A program made the translations under genes and the position numbers. Shown piece after piece: positions 36,407-47,217 of a stretch of DNA of 64,000 nucleotides (the stretch's first letter is position 1; every line of letters starts with the position of its first letter). Source of the DNA: Sphingomonas paucimobilis NBRC 13935 (GTDB lineage: Bacteria; Pseudomonadota; Alphaproteobacteria; Sphingomonadales; Sphingomonadaceae); contig NZ_BBJS01000002.1 in assembly GCF_000739895.2 (NCBI RefSeq), positions 1 through 64,000 on the forward strand, in the 5' to 3' direction. The notes beneath the pieces are model-generated. The model was given only the letters and a program-made list of their open reading frames with translations, made no database searches and was not told the DNA's origin.

Positions 36407-38845
36407 TTAGACATCAGGCAGGATTTGATCAGCCACGCCCCATCCCCGCAGGCCTGCGCTGGCGGCCCGTTCGAGCAATTCCTCGGCATCCCGGATCGTC
36501 CAGCGTGCCGCCGTGTCGACCTTGTCTAACTCGCGCCATGCGACTGGGGCCGCGACCGGTGCCCCGGCCCGCGCGCGCGCCGAATAGGGCATGACGGCGG
36601 TCGCCCCGCGCTGGTTGCGCAGCCAGTCGATGAAGATCCGCCCCTGTCGCTTGGCCTTGGTCGCGACCGCCACGAAGCGCGCCGGATCGCCTTGCGCCAG
36701 CGCCTTGGCGAAGCGTTCGGCGAAGTTCGATACGGCGGGCCACTCGGCTTGCGGCGTGAGCGGCACGACGACATGGACGCCCTTGCCGCCCGACAGCATG
36801 GCGAAGCTGGTCAGTCCCAGTTCGGCCAACTGGTCATGGATATGGACGGCGGCGCGCTTCACATCGTCGAACGAGACCGATGGATCGGGGTCGAGGTCGA
36901 AGATCATCCGGTCGGGCTGTTCCAGCGTCGCGATGGACGAGCCCCAGCCGTGAAACTCGATCGACCCCATCTGGATACAGGCACGCAGCCCCTCGGCATC
37001 CTCGACATAGAGATAGGGTTCGGTGCCGCCGTCCTTCTCGCGGATCGGGATGGAGTGCACCTGCGACCCGAAACTGCCCGCGTCATGCTTCTGGAAGAAA
37101 CAGGCGCGGGCACGGCCTTGCGGGCAGCGCACCAGGCTGACCGGCCGCCGCGCGACCCAGGGGAGCATCAGCGGTGCGAGCTTGGCGACATAATCGGCGA
37201 GGTCGCCCTTGGTCAGATCGCTGTCGGGGAAGATCACCCGGTAGGGATGGGTGATGGTAATGGCGCTGGCTTCGGGCGACGGGACGGGGGCTGGGCGTTC
37301 CTCGACCACCTGGTCGGCGGGCTTGTCCTCGCGCAATCCGATGAAGCTGGGATGGCGGAGCAGGCCATCGGGCGTCGTCTCGGTAAAGGCGATTTCGGCG
37401 ACCAGATCGGGGCGGACCCAATGCGCGCCGCGCACCATCGCGCGGGGGGCTTCGACGGGGGTGGTCTTGCGCGTACGGGCGTCGAGTAATGCGCGGAGTT
37501 CGGCCATGCGTTGCTGGGTGAAGCCGGTGCCGACCTTTCCGGCATAGGCCAGCTTGCCGTCGCGGTTCACCCCCAGCAGCAGCGACTTCAACCCCCGCCG
37601 TGCCTTGTCGGACGGGAGCCAGCCGACGATGACGAACTCCTGCCGCCTCAGGCATTTGATCTTCAGCCAGTCGCGGCTCCGGCCATTCGGGTAGCGGCTG
37701 TCGGCGCGCTTGGAGACGATGCCCTCCAGCCCCTCGGCGCAAAGCTTGTCGAACAGCGCCTCGCCCGATCCGGTGATATGCTCGGCGAACTGGATCGTCT
37801 CGTCGCCCTTGGGAATGATGCCGCGCAGCCGCTCCTTGCGCTGGACCAGCGGCAGGCCGGTCAGGTCTTCGCCGTCGAGCGACAGCAGGTCGAAGGCGAA
37901 GAGGCTCATCGGCCGGTCGGTGCCGATCGCATCCTTCAGCGTCGAGAAATCGGGCCGCCCATTCTTGAATGCGACGATCTCGCCATCGATCAGCGCGGAC
38001 GTGACGGGCAGGTCCGCAGCGGCCGCGACGATGCCGGGGAATTTCGCACTCCAGTCGAGGCCGCTCCGGGTGAAGACCTGCGCCTTGCCGCCGCCGATCG
38101 CGATCAGCGCGCGATAGCCGTCATATTTGATCTCGTGCAGCCAGCCATTTCCGGCGGGCACCTGATCGACCAGCGTGCACAGCGCCGGGGATCGAAACTC
38201 CGGCAGCGTGCCGTTCTTCGCCTTCGCCTTGCGGGCGGCGACCTTTGGTTTCCTGGTGGGCGTTTTCTTCGGCGGTTTCCCCTCGGCGATCTGCGCCATG
38301 GTTCGGCCGGTCGCGACGCTGGTCAGCGCCTGATCGGTCAGCGTGTCGGTGCCCCCGGCCTGTGCATCCGCCACCTTGCGGAGCAGCCAGTTCTCGCGCT
38401 TTTCCTTGGCCCGTGGCTTCATCCGGACGAGCAGCCATTCGCCCTTCATCCGCTCGCCATCGAGGATGAAGTGGAGGTGGCCGTCCTCCAGATCCTTCGC
38501 GCTCTTGCCCGCGACCGGCGACCAGGTGCCGCGATCCCACAGCATCACCGTGCCGCCGCCATATTGACCCTCGGGAATCGTCCCTTCGAACGTCGCATAG
38601 GACAGCGGATGATCCTCGGTCCGCACCGCCAGCCGCTTCTCATCGGGGTCCAGGCTCGGCCCGCGCGTGACGGCCCAGCTTTTGAGCACCCCGTCCACCT
38701 CCAGTCGGAAGTCCCAGTGCAGCCGGGTCGCGTCATGTTTCTGCACGATGAAGCTGTTGCCCTTGCCGGGCTCCAGCGTGCCCGCGGGCTCGGCGGTGCG
38801 GGTGAAGTCGCGCTTGGCGTTATAGCGTTCGAGCGGATCAGCCAT
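36407..38845 (-). CDS. ligD: multifunctional DNA ligase D (NHEJ)
   Basis: ATP-dependent ligase of bacterial non-homologous end joining, 812 residues, in the order phosphoesterase, ligase, polymerase. The 3'-phosphoesterase domain (1-150) shows [15 protein letters not shown] and [14 protein letters not shown]; a basic linker (190-211) follows. The ligase domain has the nucleotidyl Lys240 in [27 protein letters not shown] and RDWLKIKC. The polymerase/primase domain (from about 545) has [17 protein letters not shown] (metal DxD) and [13 protein letters not shown]. The stop of ku overlaps its start by eight bases, so the two are one operon with ku first. Confidence 0.96.
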   Translation of the reverse strand: MADPLERYNAKRDFTRTAEPAGTLEPGKGNSFIVQKHDATRLHWDFRLEVDGVLKSWAVTRGPSLDPDEKRLAVRTEDHPLSYATFEGTIPEGQYGGGTVMLWDRGTWSPVAGKSAKDLEDGHLHFILDGERMKGEWLLVRMKPRAKEKRENWLLRKVADAQAGGTDTLTDQALTSVATGRTMAQIAEGKPPKKTPTRKPKVAARKAKAKNGTLPEFRSPALCTLVDQVPAGNGWLHEIKYDGYRALIAIGGGKAQVFTRSGLDWSAKFPGIVAAAADLPVTSALIDGEIVAFKNGRPDFSTLKDAIGTDRPMSLFAFDLLSLDGEDLTGLPLVQRKERLRGIIPKGDETIQFAEHITGSGEALFDKLCAEGLEGIVSKRADSRYPNGRSRDWLKIKCLRRQEFVIVGWLPSDKARRGLKSLLLGVNRDGKLAYAGKVGTGFTQQRMAELRALLDARTRKTTPVEAPRAMVRGAHWVRPDLVAEIAFTETTPDGLLRHPSFIGLREDKPADQVVEERPAPVPSPEASAITITHPYRVIFPDSDLTKGDLADYVAKLAPLMLPWVARRPVSLVRCPQGRARACFFQKHDAGSFGSQVHSIPIREKDGGTEPYLYVEDAEGLRACIQMGSIEFHGWGSSIATLEQPDRMIFDLDPDPSVSFDDVKRAAVHIHDQLAELGLTSFAMLSGGKGVHVVVPLTPQAEWPAVSNFAERFAKALAQGDPARFVAVATKAKRQGRIFIDWLRNQRGATAVMPYSARARAGAPVAAPVAWRELDKVDTAARWTIRDAEELLERAASAGLRGWGVADQILPDV

Positions 38846-39728
38846 GTTTGCGCGCCGGGGCTTTGCGCGTGGTCGTTTTCTTCGCGGGCGTTTTCCGCGT
38901 CGTCTTGGGCGGTGCTTTTCGCGAGCGGCTGCGGATCTCGCCGCCTTCCATCGACTGTTTGAGCGCGGCCATCAGGTCGGCGACGTTGCTCCCCGAGCGG
39001 GCGGGAGCGTCATCCTCGTCCTCGATGATCTTCTTGCCCTTCGCCTTGCGCTTGCGGTCGATCAGGCGGTAGAGCGCCTCGACATAATGATCGTGGAATT
39101 GCTTGGGGTCGAAGGGGCCGGATTTCTTCTCGATCAGCGCCTCGGCCAGGTCGAGCAGTTCGGCGTCGGGCTTGGCATCACCGATATCGCTGAAATAGGC
39201 TTGCGCCTTGTTGACCTCGTCGGCGTAGCGCAGCGTCTCCAGGATCAGTCCGCGTCCGCACGGCCGCAGCGAGACGATATATTCGCGGCCCCGCAGCGCC
39301 AGTTGCCCGAGCCCGACCTTGCCCGTCCGCTTCAATGCCTCGCGCAGGACGATGAACGCCTCCTCCGCCAGGTCATCGGCGGGCACGACGAAATATGGGC
39401 GTTCGTAATAGAGGACGTTGATCTCGCTCGCATCGACGAAGCGGGTCAGTTCCAGCGTCTTTTTCGACTCCAGCTTGACCGCGTCGATCTCTTCCTGGTC
39501 GAGCAGGACGTAATCGCCCTTGGCGACCTGATAGCCCTTGACGATCTCGTCGGTGTCGACCGGGCCAATATCGTTGACGACTTTCTCGTAATGGATCGGC
39601 TTGCCGCTGGGTTCGTGGATCTGCTTGAACTGGATGGTCGCGCCGCTTTTGGTCGCCGGATAGAGCTCGACCGGGATCGAGACGAGGGCGAGGCGGATCT
39701 GACCCTGCCAGTAAGCGCGTGCGGGCAT
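38838..39728 (-). CDS. ku: Ku protein (NHEJ end binding)
   Basis: 296-residue bacterial Ku homodimer subunit that rings DNA ends and recruits LigD. It begins [20 protein letters not shown] and continues with [24 protein letters not shown] [32 protein letters not shown] and PYFVVPADD. The C-terminal tail from about 255 is strongly basic ([20 protein letters not shown]), typical of Ku C-terminal extensions that contact DNA. Overlaps ligD by eight bases. Divergent from pdxH with 84 bases between. Confidence 0.96.
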   Translation of the reverse strand: MPARAYWQGQIRLALVSIPVELYPATKSGATIQFKQIHEPSGKPIHYEKVVNDIGPVDTDEIVKGYQVAKGDYVLLDQEEIDAVKLESKKTLELTRFVDASEINVLYYERPYFVVPADDLAEEAFIVLREALKRTGKVGLGQLALRGREYIVSLRPCGRGLILETLRYADEVNKAQAYFSDIGDAKPDAELLDLAEALIEKKSGPFDPKQFHDHYVEALYRLIDRKRKAKGKKIIEDEDDAPARSGSNVADLMAALKQSMEGGEIRSRSRKAPPKTTRKTPAKKTTTRKAPARKHG

Positions 39729-39812
39729 TGGGAAAATCTCCGTTGCGTAACGGGATCAATGACGGACCCAGCGTTTCCGTTCCCGACATTGGTTTTCGTC
39801 CATCACAGGCGT

Positions 39813-40406
39813 ATGGACGCGCGCATGGCTGACGATCCCTTTGCCCTGTTCGACACCTGGTTTGCCGAGGCACGGGCAAGCGAAATCAACGATTCCAATG
39901 CGATGGCGCTGGCGACGGTCGATGCGAGCGGTCAGCCCTCGGTGCGCATGGTGCTGCTGAAGGGCCATGACCCGCGCGGATTCGTGTTCTACACCAATCG
40001 CGAGAGCCGCAAGGCGCAGGACCTGGGCGAGGGCAGCAAGGCCGCTTTGCTCTTCCACTGGAAATCGCTGCGCCGTCAGGTTCGGATCGAGGGGCCGGTG
40101 AGCCGTGTTTCCGACGCCGAGTCGGATGCCTATTTCGCCAGCCGGGGTCGCGACTCGCAACTGGGGGCCTGGGCGTCGGAGCAATCGCGCCCGCTCGCCG
40201 ATCGCGCGACCTTCGAGGCGCGGTTCGAAGAGATGCGCGCCCGCTTCGAGGGCGGCGACGTGCCGCGCCCGCCGCATTGGGGCGGATACCGCGTGACCCC
40301 TGAGCGGATCGAATTCTGGCTCGACCGCGAACACCGGCTGCACGAGCGCCGTGTCTTTACCCGCACCAGCGAAGGCGGCTGGGACGAAGGATTGCTGTTC
40401 CCGTGA
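39813..40406 (+). CDS. pdxH: pyridoxamine 5'-phosphate oxidase
   Basis: FMN enzyme oxidising pyridoxine/pyridoxamine phosphate to pyridoxal phosphate. The 197-residue protein has [59 protein letters not shown] (FMN contacts), [16 protein letters not shown] and [14 protein letters not shown], ending with [13 protein letters not shown] 39813 is used; ATG 39825 would lose four residues, and neither has a strong ribosome site. The stop overlaps the GTG of the CDF gene (GTGA), the first of a coupled trio. Confidence 0.94.
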   Translation: MDARMADDPFALFDTWFAEARASEINDSNAMALATVDASGQPSVRMVLLKGHDPRGFVFYTNRESRKAQDLGEGSKAALLFHWKSLRRQVRIEGPVSRVSDAESDAYFASRGRDSQLGAWASEQSRPLADRATFEARFEEMRARFEGGDVPRPPHWGGYRVTPERIEFWLDREHRLHERRVFTRTSEGGWDEGLLFP

Positions 40407-41353
40407 CCCAGGACGAACGCAAGAAGGTCATTCCCCTGGCCACCAAGGCGGCGCTGGCCAGCGTCGCGATGGCGCTGTTCCTGCTGGCGCTCAAAGGTTT
40501 TGCCGCATGGCGCACCGGGTCGGTCGCGATGCTGGGGTCGCTCGCTGACACCGCGCTCGACCTGCTTGCCAGCCTAGTGACGCTCTACGGCGTCCGGCTG
40601 GCGGCGACGCCGGCCGACCATGACCACCGGTTCGGCCATGGCAAGGCGGAGGCGCTGGCGGCACTGTTCCAGGTGGCGCTCATCACCGCCTCGGCGGCGG
40701 GCATCGCCTGGCGCGCGGTGATGGCGCTGGGCGCGGCCGATCCGACCAGCGACGCGGAGTTCGGCATCGGCGTGTCGGTCGTCGCGATCCTCGCCACGCT
40801 GGTCCTGCTCGCCTATCAGCGCAGCGTCATCCGGCAGACGGGCTCGGTCGCGATCCTGGCCGATAACGTCCATTACCAGTCCGACGTGCTGCTCAACGGA
40901 TCGGTGATCGTCGCGATGGTGCTGGACCAGTATCTCGGCTGGCATGGCGCGGACCCGATCTTCGGTATTGCCATCGCGCTCTGGCTGGCCTGGGGCGCGT
41001 TCCAGGCGTCCTCGACCGCGATCGACCAGTTGATGGACAAGGAATGGTCCGACGACCAGCGCGCCGCCTTTCTCGACGTCGCCGCGCGCCAGCCGGGGTT
41101 GAAGGGTATTCACGACTTCCGCACTCGCCGATCGGGCAGCCACGACTTCGCGCAATTCCACATGGAGGTGGAGCGCGATCTGACGGTTGCCGCCGCGCAT
41201 GACATCGTCGAGGGTGTCGAGCGGGCACTGCGCCGCGCCTTCCCCAAGGTCGAGGTGCTGATCCATCTCGATCCCGAAGGCCATGTCGATACCGACAATC
41301 CGCTGGTCGAGGCGGACGTGACCCCGCATTGGTTCGGCAAGCGGGTCTATTGA
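40403..41353 (+). CDS. cation diffusion facilitator (FieF-like) transporter
   Basis: 316-residue proton-coupled divalent metal exporter with six membrane spans and a cytoplasmic C-terminal domain. The intramembrane metal site has the DD-HD pattern of FieF/YiiP: D49 and D53 in LADTALD, H157 and D161 in HYQSD. The interface metal loop is [13 protein letters not shown]. Such proteins export Zn, Fe or Cd; the pattern favours Zn/Fe/Cd over Mn. GTG start overlapping the pdxH stop; its own TGA overlaps the next ATG (TGATG). Confidence 0.92.
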   Translation: MTQDERKKVIPLATKAALASVAMALFLLALKGFAAWRTGSVAMLGSLADTALDLLASLVTLYGVRLAATPADHDHRFGHGKAEALAALFQVALITASAAGIAWRAVMALGAADPTSDAEFGIGVSVVAILATLVLLAYQRSVIRQTGSVAILADNVHYQSDVLLNGSVIVAMVLDQYLGWHGADPIFGIAIALWLAWGAFQASSTAIDQLMDKEWSDDQRAAFLDVAARQPGLKGIHDFRTRRSGSHDFAQFHMEVERDLTVAAAHDIVEGVERALRRAFPKVEVLIHLDPEGHVDTDNPLVEADVTPHWFGKRVY

Positions 41354-42156
41354 TGCGCATTCCCTTCACCCAGGTCGATGCCTTTGCCGACGCCGCGTTC
41401 GGCGGCAATCCGGCGGCGGTGATGCTGCTGTCGGCCTGGTTGGACGACGCCGTGCTGCTGGCGATCGCGCAGGAGAACAACCTGTCGGAAACCGCCTTCC
41501 TCGTGCCGTCCGATGGCGAAGAGGCGGATTTCGAGTTGCGCTGGTTCACCCCGGGCGACGAGGTGGAGATGTGCGGCCATGCCACGCTGGCGAGCGGGCA
41601 TGTCGTGCTGTCATCGGATACGACACGCGAGCAGGTGCGGTTCGCGACCCGCCATGCCGGGGTGTTGGAGGTGGCGCGGGACGGTCTCGGCTATAGCCTG
41701 TCGCTGCCGGAGCGCACGCCGTCGCCGGAGCCGCTGCCGGAGGTGGTCGCGGCGCTGGGCGTGGACGGCGTGGTCGAGACGTTGCGTCATCCGGCGGGCT
41801 ATGCGGTCGTGGTGGTGGACGGTGCAGCGCGGGTGCGGGCGTGTACGCCGGACTTTACGGCGCTGGCCAAGGCGGGACGTTATGTCGTCATCCTGACGTC
41901 GCGGGGCGGGGAGGGAGAGGCGGATGTCGTCAGCCGCGTCTTCGTGCCGGCTTTCGCCATCGACGAGGATCCGGTGACGGGCGCGGCCCATGCGGTGATC
42001 ACGCCCTATTGGACGAAGAAGCTGGGGCGCGAGGCGTTCACGGCCGAGCAGGCGAGCACGCGGGGCGGGCGGCTGACCTGCGGGCTGGAGGGCGACCGGG
42101 TCGTTCTGGGCGGCGGGTGCGTGACGGTGATCGAGGGCACGTTCCTGCTGCCGTGA
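41353..42156 (+). CDS. PhzF-family isomerase/epimerase-like protein
   Basis: 267-residue two-domain protein of the PhzF family, which shares its fold with diaminopimelate epimerase. It starts IPFTQVDAFADAAFGGNPAA; the active-site Glu is in NNLSETAFLV. MCGHATLASGHV and DPVTGAAHAVITPYW (conserved Asp and His) are present. The real phenazine enzyme is only one member; most housekeeping members are of unknown substrate, so no symbol is given. Third gene of the pdxH-CDF-phzF-like coupled unit. Confidence 0.9.
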   Translation: MRIPFTQVDAFADAAFGGNPAAVMLLSAWLDDAVLLAIAQENNLSETAFLVPSDGEEADFELRWFTPGDEVEMCGHATLASGHVVLSSDTTREQVRFATRHAGVLEVARDGLGYSLSLPERTPSPEPLPEVVAALGVDGVVETLRHPAGYAVVVVDGAARVRACTPDFTALAKAGRYVVILTSRGGEGEADVVSRVFVPAFAIDEDPVTGAAHAVITPYWTKKLGREAFTAEQASTRGGRLTCGLEGDRVVLGGGCVTVIEGTFLLP

Positions 42157-42171
42157 GGGGCGGGCGTAGGC

Positions 42172-42194
42172 GTCGACTTCGCTCAGCCTGAATG
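42172..42194. repeat. single family-A palindromic repeat
   Basis: GTCGACTTCGCTCAGCCTGA then ATG: an inverse-orientation copy with two changes and no partner nearby. It follows the PhzF stop by 16 bases and precedes the family-B unit. Confidence 0.7.
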
Positions 42195-42227
42195 GGAGCA
42201 AGGGCAGTAAACTATAAACGACAGCAC

Positions 42228-42352
42228 CACCCCGGCGAAGGCCGGGGCCCAGGTGCCACTAAGCCCGTGGCGCGCTGATCGGTCCGCGAGGGCAAACGTA
42301 AGGAGCCCGACGATGGCGCGTAGCAACTGGACCCCGGCCTCCGCCGGGGTGG
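42228..42352. repeat. family-B unit: about 125 bases with palindromic termini
   Basis: The left end CACCCCGGCGAAGGCCGGGG then CCCA (42228-42252) and the right end CAACTGGACCCCGGCCTCCG then CCGGGGTG (42323-42352) are inverse copies. The interior shares GTGGCGCGCTGAT / ATGGCGCGTAGC elements with the unit at 8561-8715. It lies between convergent phzF-like and smc. Confidence 0.75.
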
Positions 42353-42371
42353 GCTGATATAAGGGCGGATG

Positions 42372-45300
42372 TTACTCCGCCGCCAGTAACGTCTCCGCCG
42401 CCTGCAAATCCACCGACACCAACCGGCTGACCCCGCGTTCGATCATCGTCACGCCAAACAGCCGGTGCATCCGGCTCATCGTCACCGCATTATGGGTAAC
42501 GATCAGATAGCGCGTGTCCGTCTCGCGCGTCATCCGGTCGAGCAGCCCGCAGAAGCGGTCGATATTGGCATCGTCGAGCGGCGCGTCGACTTCGTCCAGC
42601 ACGCAGATCGGCGCGGGGTTGGTCAGGAACAGACCGAAGATCAGCGCCACCGCCGTCAACGCCTGCTCACCCCCCGACAGCAAGGTCAGCGACTGGAGCC
42701 GTTTGCCGGGCGGCTGCGCCATGATCTCCAGTCCCGCCTCGAGCGGATCGTCCGAATCGACCAGCGCCAGATGCGCCGAACCACCGTCGAACAGCGTCGC
42801 GAACAGCGTCTGGAAATGCCCGTTCACCGCCTCGAACGCCGCGAGCAAGCGTTGCCGCCCCTCGCGGTTGAGCAGCCCGATCGAACCGCGCAGTCGCGTC
42901 ACCGCCTGCGCCAGGTCCTCGCGTTCGGCGGCGTTGGCAGCGCCGGAGGCTTCCAGCTCGGCCAGTTCCTGTTCGGCGACCAGGTTGACCGGCCCGATCC
43001 GCTCGCGATCGGCGGAGAGTTTATCGTGCAAGCCCGCTTCGACCTGCGGCGAACCGACGCTGGCGCCGTCGAATTCCAGCCGCTCGGGCAGGACCGGGGC
43101 GGGGCAGGCGAAGCGCTCACCGGAGACGCGGCCGAGTTCGACCCGGCGCAGCTCATGATTCTCCACCCGCGCCAGCGCCCCCGCACGGGCCTCGCGCGCG
43201 GCGGAGAGCAGGGCATTGGCGCCGGCATGGGCGGCCTCGGCCGCGCGCAGTTGGCGTTCGGCCTCCGCTTCCTCCGCCTGGGTCCGCTCGGCATCGGCGC
43301 GGGCGGCGTCATGGGCGGTGGCCAAGGCCGCAATCTCTTCGGCCAGTTGCGCGGGCCGATCGGCGAGCGCGGCGGCATCGCGCTCCAGCGTCGCGGCGCG
43401 CGTGTCCATCTCGGCAATGCGCCCCGCCGCCTGACCGGCGCGCTGGTCCCAACTCTCCGCCTCGGCCGTGGCCGCGTCCAGACGATCGCGGGTCTGGGCC
43501 AGGCTGCGGTCCAGCGTCGTCCGCTCCGAACGGGCTAGTGCCACTGCCGACCGCGCCAACTGCGTCTCGGTCTGCAGCCGCGCCGTTTCCGCCGCGCTGG
43601 CCGAGCCGTCGGGCAAGGCGTCGAGCGCGGCCGCGGCGCGTTCGCATTCGGCCAATGCCTCGTCCATTTCGGCCGCAATCCGCTCGGCACGGGTGGCGAG
43701 ATCGGCACGCTGCCCCGCGAGCCGCTCGACTTGCGCCTGGGCGCGGTCCTCGGCGCGCTGCGCGTCGCGGTGTGCGGCCTCCGCCTGGGCAAGCAGGGTC
43801 CGCGCGCTCGCGGCGGCGAGGCGGGCGCGGGCGATACGGTCGTCGATCGCGGTGCGCGCCTCGGTCGCGATGCGCAAGCTCGACTCCACCGCCGGGCGCT
43901 CTTCCTCCAGCTTGGCCAGCCGGTTGCGACGCTCCATCCGCTCGGCCGCCGCCGCGCCGCCACCCTCGCCGATATAGCCGTCCCAGCGCCGCAGCCGGCC
44001 CTCACGCGTCACCAGCCGCTGTCCGACCGCCAGCGCCTGACCCGAATCCGCCTCCACCAGGAAAATCTGCGACAGCCGGCGGGCGAGGGTGGGCGGCGCC
44101 TTGATCCGAGCGCCCAGCGACAAGGTTCCGACGGGCGCCGGCGGATCATCCTCCGCCAGCGGCGATCCATGCCAGTCGGCCAGCGGTGTCTCCAACTCGT
44201 CGCCTAGCGCAGCGGCCAGCGCGCGCTCGAACCCCGGCTCGGCCTGGACTTCGTCGAGTAGCCGGTCGCCCCCCTTGCGCTCGGTGGCACGGGTCAGGGT
44301 CGCAACCTCGGCATCCAGCGCGGCGAGCGCGGCGATCGCCTGTGCACGAGCCGTCTCCGCCGCATCGCGCTCGGCGGTGGCGGTGAGTTCGCTTTCCTCG
44401 GCCCAGCCCAGCGCGGCGCGCGCCTTGTCCGCATCGGCGCGGGCGGCGGCCTGGGTGGCGATGGCGGCTTCGCGCTGTGCCTCCTGATCGGCCATGTCGG
44501 GTAGCGCGGCGATGGCGGCGGCGACCCCGCGCGCGTCGCGCTCGGCGCGTTCATGGCGTCCGCGCGCCGCCGCCAGCGCGCCCTCGGCGATGCGGCGTTC
44601 GGCGGCTTCGGCGGCCTGCGCCGACAGGGCTTTGGCCAGCGCCACCTCGGCATCGCGATTGCGGCTTTCCGCCTCGGCGAGCAGCGCATCCAGCCGGGGC
44701 ATGGCCTGTTCGGCATGGGCGATGCGGGCGTTCAGATCTTCGCGCTCTTCGGCCAGCCGGCGGATCGTGGCGGCGGCGTCATGCGCCAGCGCATCTTCGC
44801 GCGCCCGGTCCTCGTCGATCCGGGTGCGCGCGGCGGCCAGTTCCTCGATCCGGCGTTGCAGGCCATGGCGACGGTCGCGCGCCCGCGACAGGGCATGGCC
44901 GGCTTCGCTGAGCGCATCGCGCGTGGCCAGCGCGGCGGCGCGGGTGCGGGCGGCGAGCGCGACCGCCTGTTCCTGCGCCTGGGCGGCGGTGCGTTCGGTG
45001 GCGGTGGTCTCGGCCACCTGCGCCTCGGCGGCGGCGGCCTCGGCCTTGGCGGTGGTCGCGGCGGCGGCGGCATCGCGCCAGCGCGCGAAGATCATCCGCC
45101 CCTCCGCCACCCGGATCTGCTCCGACAACAGCCGGTAGCGCTCCGCCGCCCGCGCCTGTCGCCGCAAGCTTGCGACGCGCGCGTCCTGATCGGCGATCGC
45201 CTCATCCAGCCGCGCCAGATTGGCTTCGGTCGCGCGCAGCCGCGTCTCGGCATCGCGGCGGCGGACGTGCAGGCCGGAGATGCCGGCGGCTTCCTCCAGC

Positions 45301-45758
45301 ATGGCGCGGCGCTCGGCGGGCTTGGCGGCGATGACCGCGCCGATCCGGTTCTGGCTGACCAAAGCGGGCGAGTGGGCGCCGGTCGCGGCATCGGCGAACA
45401 GCAGCGCCACGTCCTTGGCGCGCACGTCGCGTCCGTCGATCCGATAGGCCGAGCCCGCGCCGCGTTCGATCCGGCGGACGATCTCGGTCTCCTCGCCCTC
45501 GCGCTCGGCCAGGATCGTGACCTCGGCAAAGTCGCGTGGCGGGCGCGTCGCGGTGCCGGCGAAGATGACGTCTTCCATGCCCGCGCCGCGCATCGACCGC
45601 GCGCTGTTCTCGCCCATCGTCCAGCGCAGCGCTTCGAGCAGATTCGACTTGCCGCAGCCATTGGGCCCGACAACGCCGGTCAGCCCCGGTTCGATGACCA
45701 GATCGGCCGGATCGACGAAGCTCTTGAAACCCGAAATGCGAAGCCGCTTGATCTGCAC
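42372..45758 (-). CDS. smc: chromosome segregation protein SMC
   Basis: 1128-residue SMC ATPase that, with ScpAB, extrudes and segregates DNA. N-terminal head: QIKRLRISGFKSFVDPADLV, the Walker A GPNGCGKSN, and the Q-loop VSQNRIGAVI. Two long Ala/Glu/Arg-rich coiled-coil arms (about 165-500 and 650-990) flank a hinge around 510-610 (GFERALAAALGDELETPLAD). C-terminal head: signature LLSGGEQALTAVALIFGLF, Walker B PICVLDEVDAPLDD. The family N-terminus fits GTG 45758 (VQIKRL); GTG 45779 would add seven residues. scpA and scpB are not in the window. Confidence 0.94.
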   Translation of the reverse strand: MQIKRLRISGFKSFVDPADLVIEPGLTGVVGPNGCGKSNLLEALRWTMGENSARSMRGAGMEDVIFAGTATRPPRDFAEVTILAEREGEETEIVRRIERGAGSAYRIDGRDVRAKDVALLFADAATGAHSPALVSQNRIGAVIAAKPAERRAMLEEAAGISGLHVRRRDAETRLRATEANLARLDEAIADQDARVASLRRQARAAERYRLLSEQIRVAEGRMIFARWRDAAAAATTAKAEAAAAEAQVAETTATERTAAQAQEQAVALAARTRAAALATRDALSEAGHALSRARDRRHGLQRRIEELAAARTRIDEDRAREDALAHDAAATIRRLAEEREDLNARIAHAEQAMPRLDALLAEAESRNRDAEVALAKALSAQAAEAAERRIAEGALAAARGRHERAERDARGVAAAIAALPDMADQEAQREAAIATQAAARADADKARAALGWAEESELTATAERDAAETARAQAIAALAALDAEVATLTRATERKGGDRLLDEVQAEPGFERALAAALGDELETPLADWHGSPLAEDDPPAPVGTLSLGARIKAPPTLARRLSQIFLVEADSGQALAVGQRLVTREGRLRRWDGYIGEGGGAAAAERMERRNRLAKLEEERPAVESSLRIATEARTAIDDRIARARLAAASARTLLAQAEAAHRDAQRAEDRAQAQVERLAGQRADLATRAERIAAEMDEALAECERAAAALDALPDGSASAAETARLQTETQLARSAVALARSERTTLDRSLAQTRDRLDAATAEAESWDQRAGQAAGRIAEMDTRAATLERDAAALADRPAQLAEEIAALATAHDAARADAERTQAEEAEAERQLRAAEAAHAGANALLSAAREARAGALARVENHELRRVELGRVSGERFACPAPVLPERLEFDGASVGSPQVEAGLHDKLSADRERIGPVNLVAEQELAELEASGAANAAEREDLAQAVTRLRGSIGLLNREGRQRLLAAFEAVNGHFQTLFATLFDGGSAHLALVDSDDPLEAGLEIMAQPPGKRLQSLTLLSGGEQALTAVALIFGLFLTNPAPICVLDEVDAPLDDANIDRFCGLLDRMTRETDTRYLIVTHNAVTMSRMHRLFGVTMIERGVSRLVSVDLQAAETLLAAE

Positions 45759-45910
45759 GGACCCGGTCGCTGCCCTCACGTCGATACGTGGTTAATCGAT
45801 AGCGAATGGGGGGGGATTGTCGAGGGGGCGTGGCAATGACCGAGCTTCGGGAGCAGGCGCTTCCGGGCGAGCTCAATGGGTGGATGCAATAAGTGCTTTT
45901 AAGAATTGCA

Positions 45911-46321
45911 TCACCTTGCGGGGCCCTCGCGTGCGACCAGACTGCCATGAAGGAGAAAAAGGCTGGCCGCGGTGCTGATAAGCGTGAGCGCGGAGCCTGC
46001 GGCTTCGATGATCCAGTCGCCTCTTGCCACGGCGAATATGAGAACGGCGGCAGCCACAATAACGCTTAGAAGCAAGGCTGGCTTCCAAAAGCGGACCGCG
46101 CGGGGTTCAAATCGTCCCAATCCACTTAACCACCAGATGACTGGTAGCATTAGTAGCCAGTAAAATGGATTTTCGCGCGCTTGATACTGACTTCCGGTCA
46201 CAAGCAGGCCTATCAGCGATACTGTCGCCGAAATACCTGCGACGGCAGCAAAGCCGGCTGCCCAGTTTGAGCGCTTATCCTTGCGGAGGCGTTGCCAATA
46301 ATCTTGATCCCTGCGTATCAC
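45911..46321 (-). CDS. four-span membrane protein, partner of the interrupted upstream gene
   Basis: 136 residues: a charged N-terminus (MIRRDQDYWQRLRKDKRS), then four hydrophobic spans at about 20-44 (WAAGFAAVAGISATVSLIGL), 53-68 (FYWLLMLPVIWWLSGLG), 80-98 (PALLLSVIVAAAVLIFAVA) and 104-128 (IIEAAGSALTLISTAASLFL). No family recognised. ATG 46321 overlaps the upstream TGA (ATGA), so it is made with that gene. Small multi-span proteins encoded directly after a hydrophobic toxin are typical immunity proteins of pore-formers; here this is inference. Confidence 0.7.
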   Translation of the reverse strand: MIRRDQDYWQRLRKDKRSNWAAGFAAVAGISATVSLIGLLVTGSQYQARENPFYWLLMLPVIWWLSGLGRFEPRAVRFWKPALLLSVIVAAAVLIFAVARGDWIIEAAGSALTLISTAASLFLLHGSLVAREGPAR

Positions 46322-47217
46322 GAGCGTTGCCCTGTTTCTTCAGTGATCCAAACCACCACGTCCCAAAAGCCCGAACCCAATTCCCCGAGCGCACCGGAGT
46401 AGCTGCTGGCGAACAGGCCGATCACGCCAGCGACGCCGTCCATCAACCGCTGTCGCACGACCTTATTGATCACGATACCGGGAACTCGGCGCGCCCCTTG
46501 CAGATCCAGGGCCGAAGTCAGCGCTTTACGCATCGGTCTGCTAATCGTTTCTCCTTGGCTGGCACGGCTGAAGGAATAACCAGCCTGACGCAGTACGGCA
46601 TTGGTTGCCTTGAGTTCTTTCAACGCGCCGCCAGCTCCCACAAGGCCGACGACATCTGCGGCTAGCATAGTGCGCACATACCAGCGATTCGCATCCCAAC
46701 TGCGATTCACGTCCGCGCGGCCTCGCTCGACATTGACGACTCGGGCTACGGATACCACGCATTGACCAGTGGCCGCCGCCGCGCCTCCATAGACCATTGC
46801 GGCACCGAAGCCGCTCAGACCACCGGTCGCCGGCGCCAGCGCGGTAAGGCCAGCCACACCAATTCAAGCGAGCGCCGCACCGCCACAATTCAAACCAAGA
46901 TTGATCCATTCGGTCGCCGGAGAGGTGTCGGCCGTACGTGGTCGTTGTGGGGCTTGTGCTCGTTTGACTGGGGCGTTGCCGGATTTTGCAAGCATCGGGG
47001 GTGCTGTCACCGGTTTAACGCGCCGCTCGAACACGACGGTCGCCGTGCTTGGCGGCGGCTTGCGCAAACGCTGCATCCGTCCGAAGTCAATGAGTACCAC
47101 CCCAAGCCCTCGGGTCTCCGGAACCAGATCAACGACCCTCACAAGGTGTCGGGCGAATGTGGCGCCGTTTGGAGGAATGTTTCGAGATGACGCGATGGTC
47201 GGTGGAGCACTGGCCAT
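46318..47217 (-). pseudogene. Gly/Ala-rich membrane-active-like protein, interrupted by in-frame TGA
   Basis: A single frame runs from ATG 47217 (AGGG-type site just upstream; ATG 47223 is too close to it) to TGA 46318, 300 codons, broken only by TGA 46864-46866 at codon 118. The break lies inside one continuous hydrophobic Gly/Ala segment: NLGLNCGGAALA before, IGVAGLTALAPATGG and AMVYGGAAAATGQC after. The N-terminal 110 residues are basic and Pro-rich without a signal peptide. After the hydrophobic part come SVARVVNVERGR, AADVVGLVGAGGALKEL and a second hydrophobic stretch near the end (DGVAGVIGLFASSYSGALGE). I recognise no family with certainty. It resembles colicin-like or secretion-effector membrane toxins in layout. 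GC is low (33 of 60 in 46561-46620). Confidence 0.65.
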
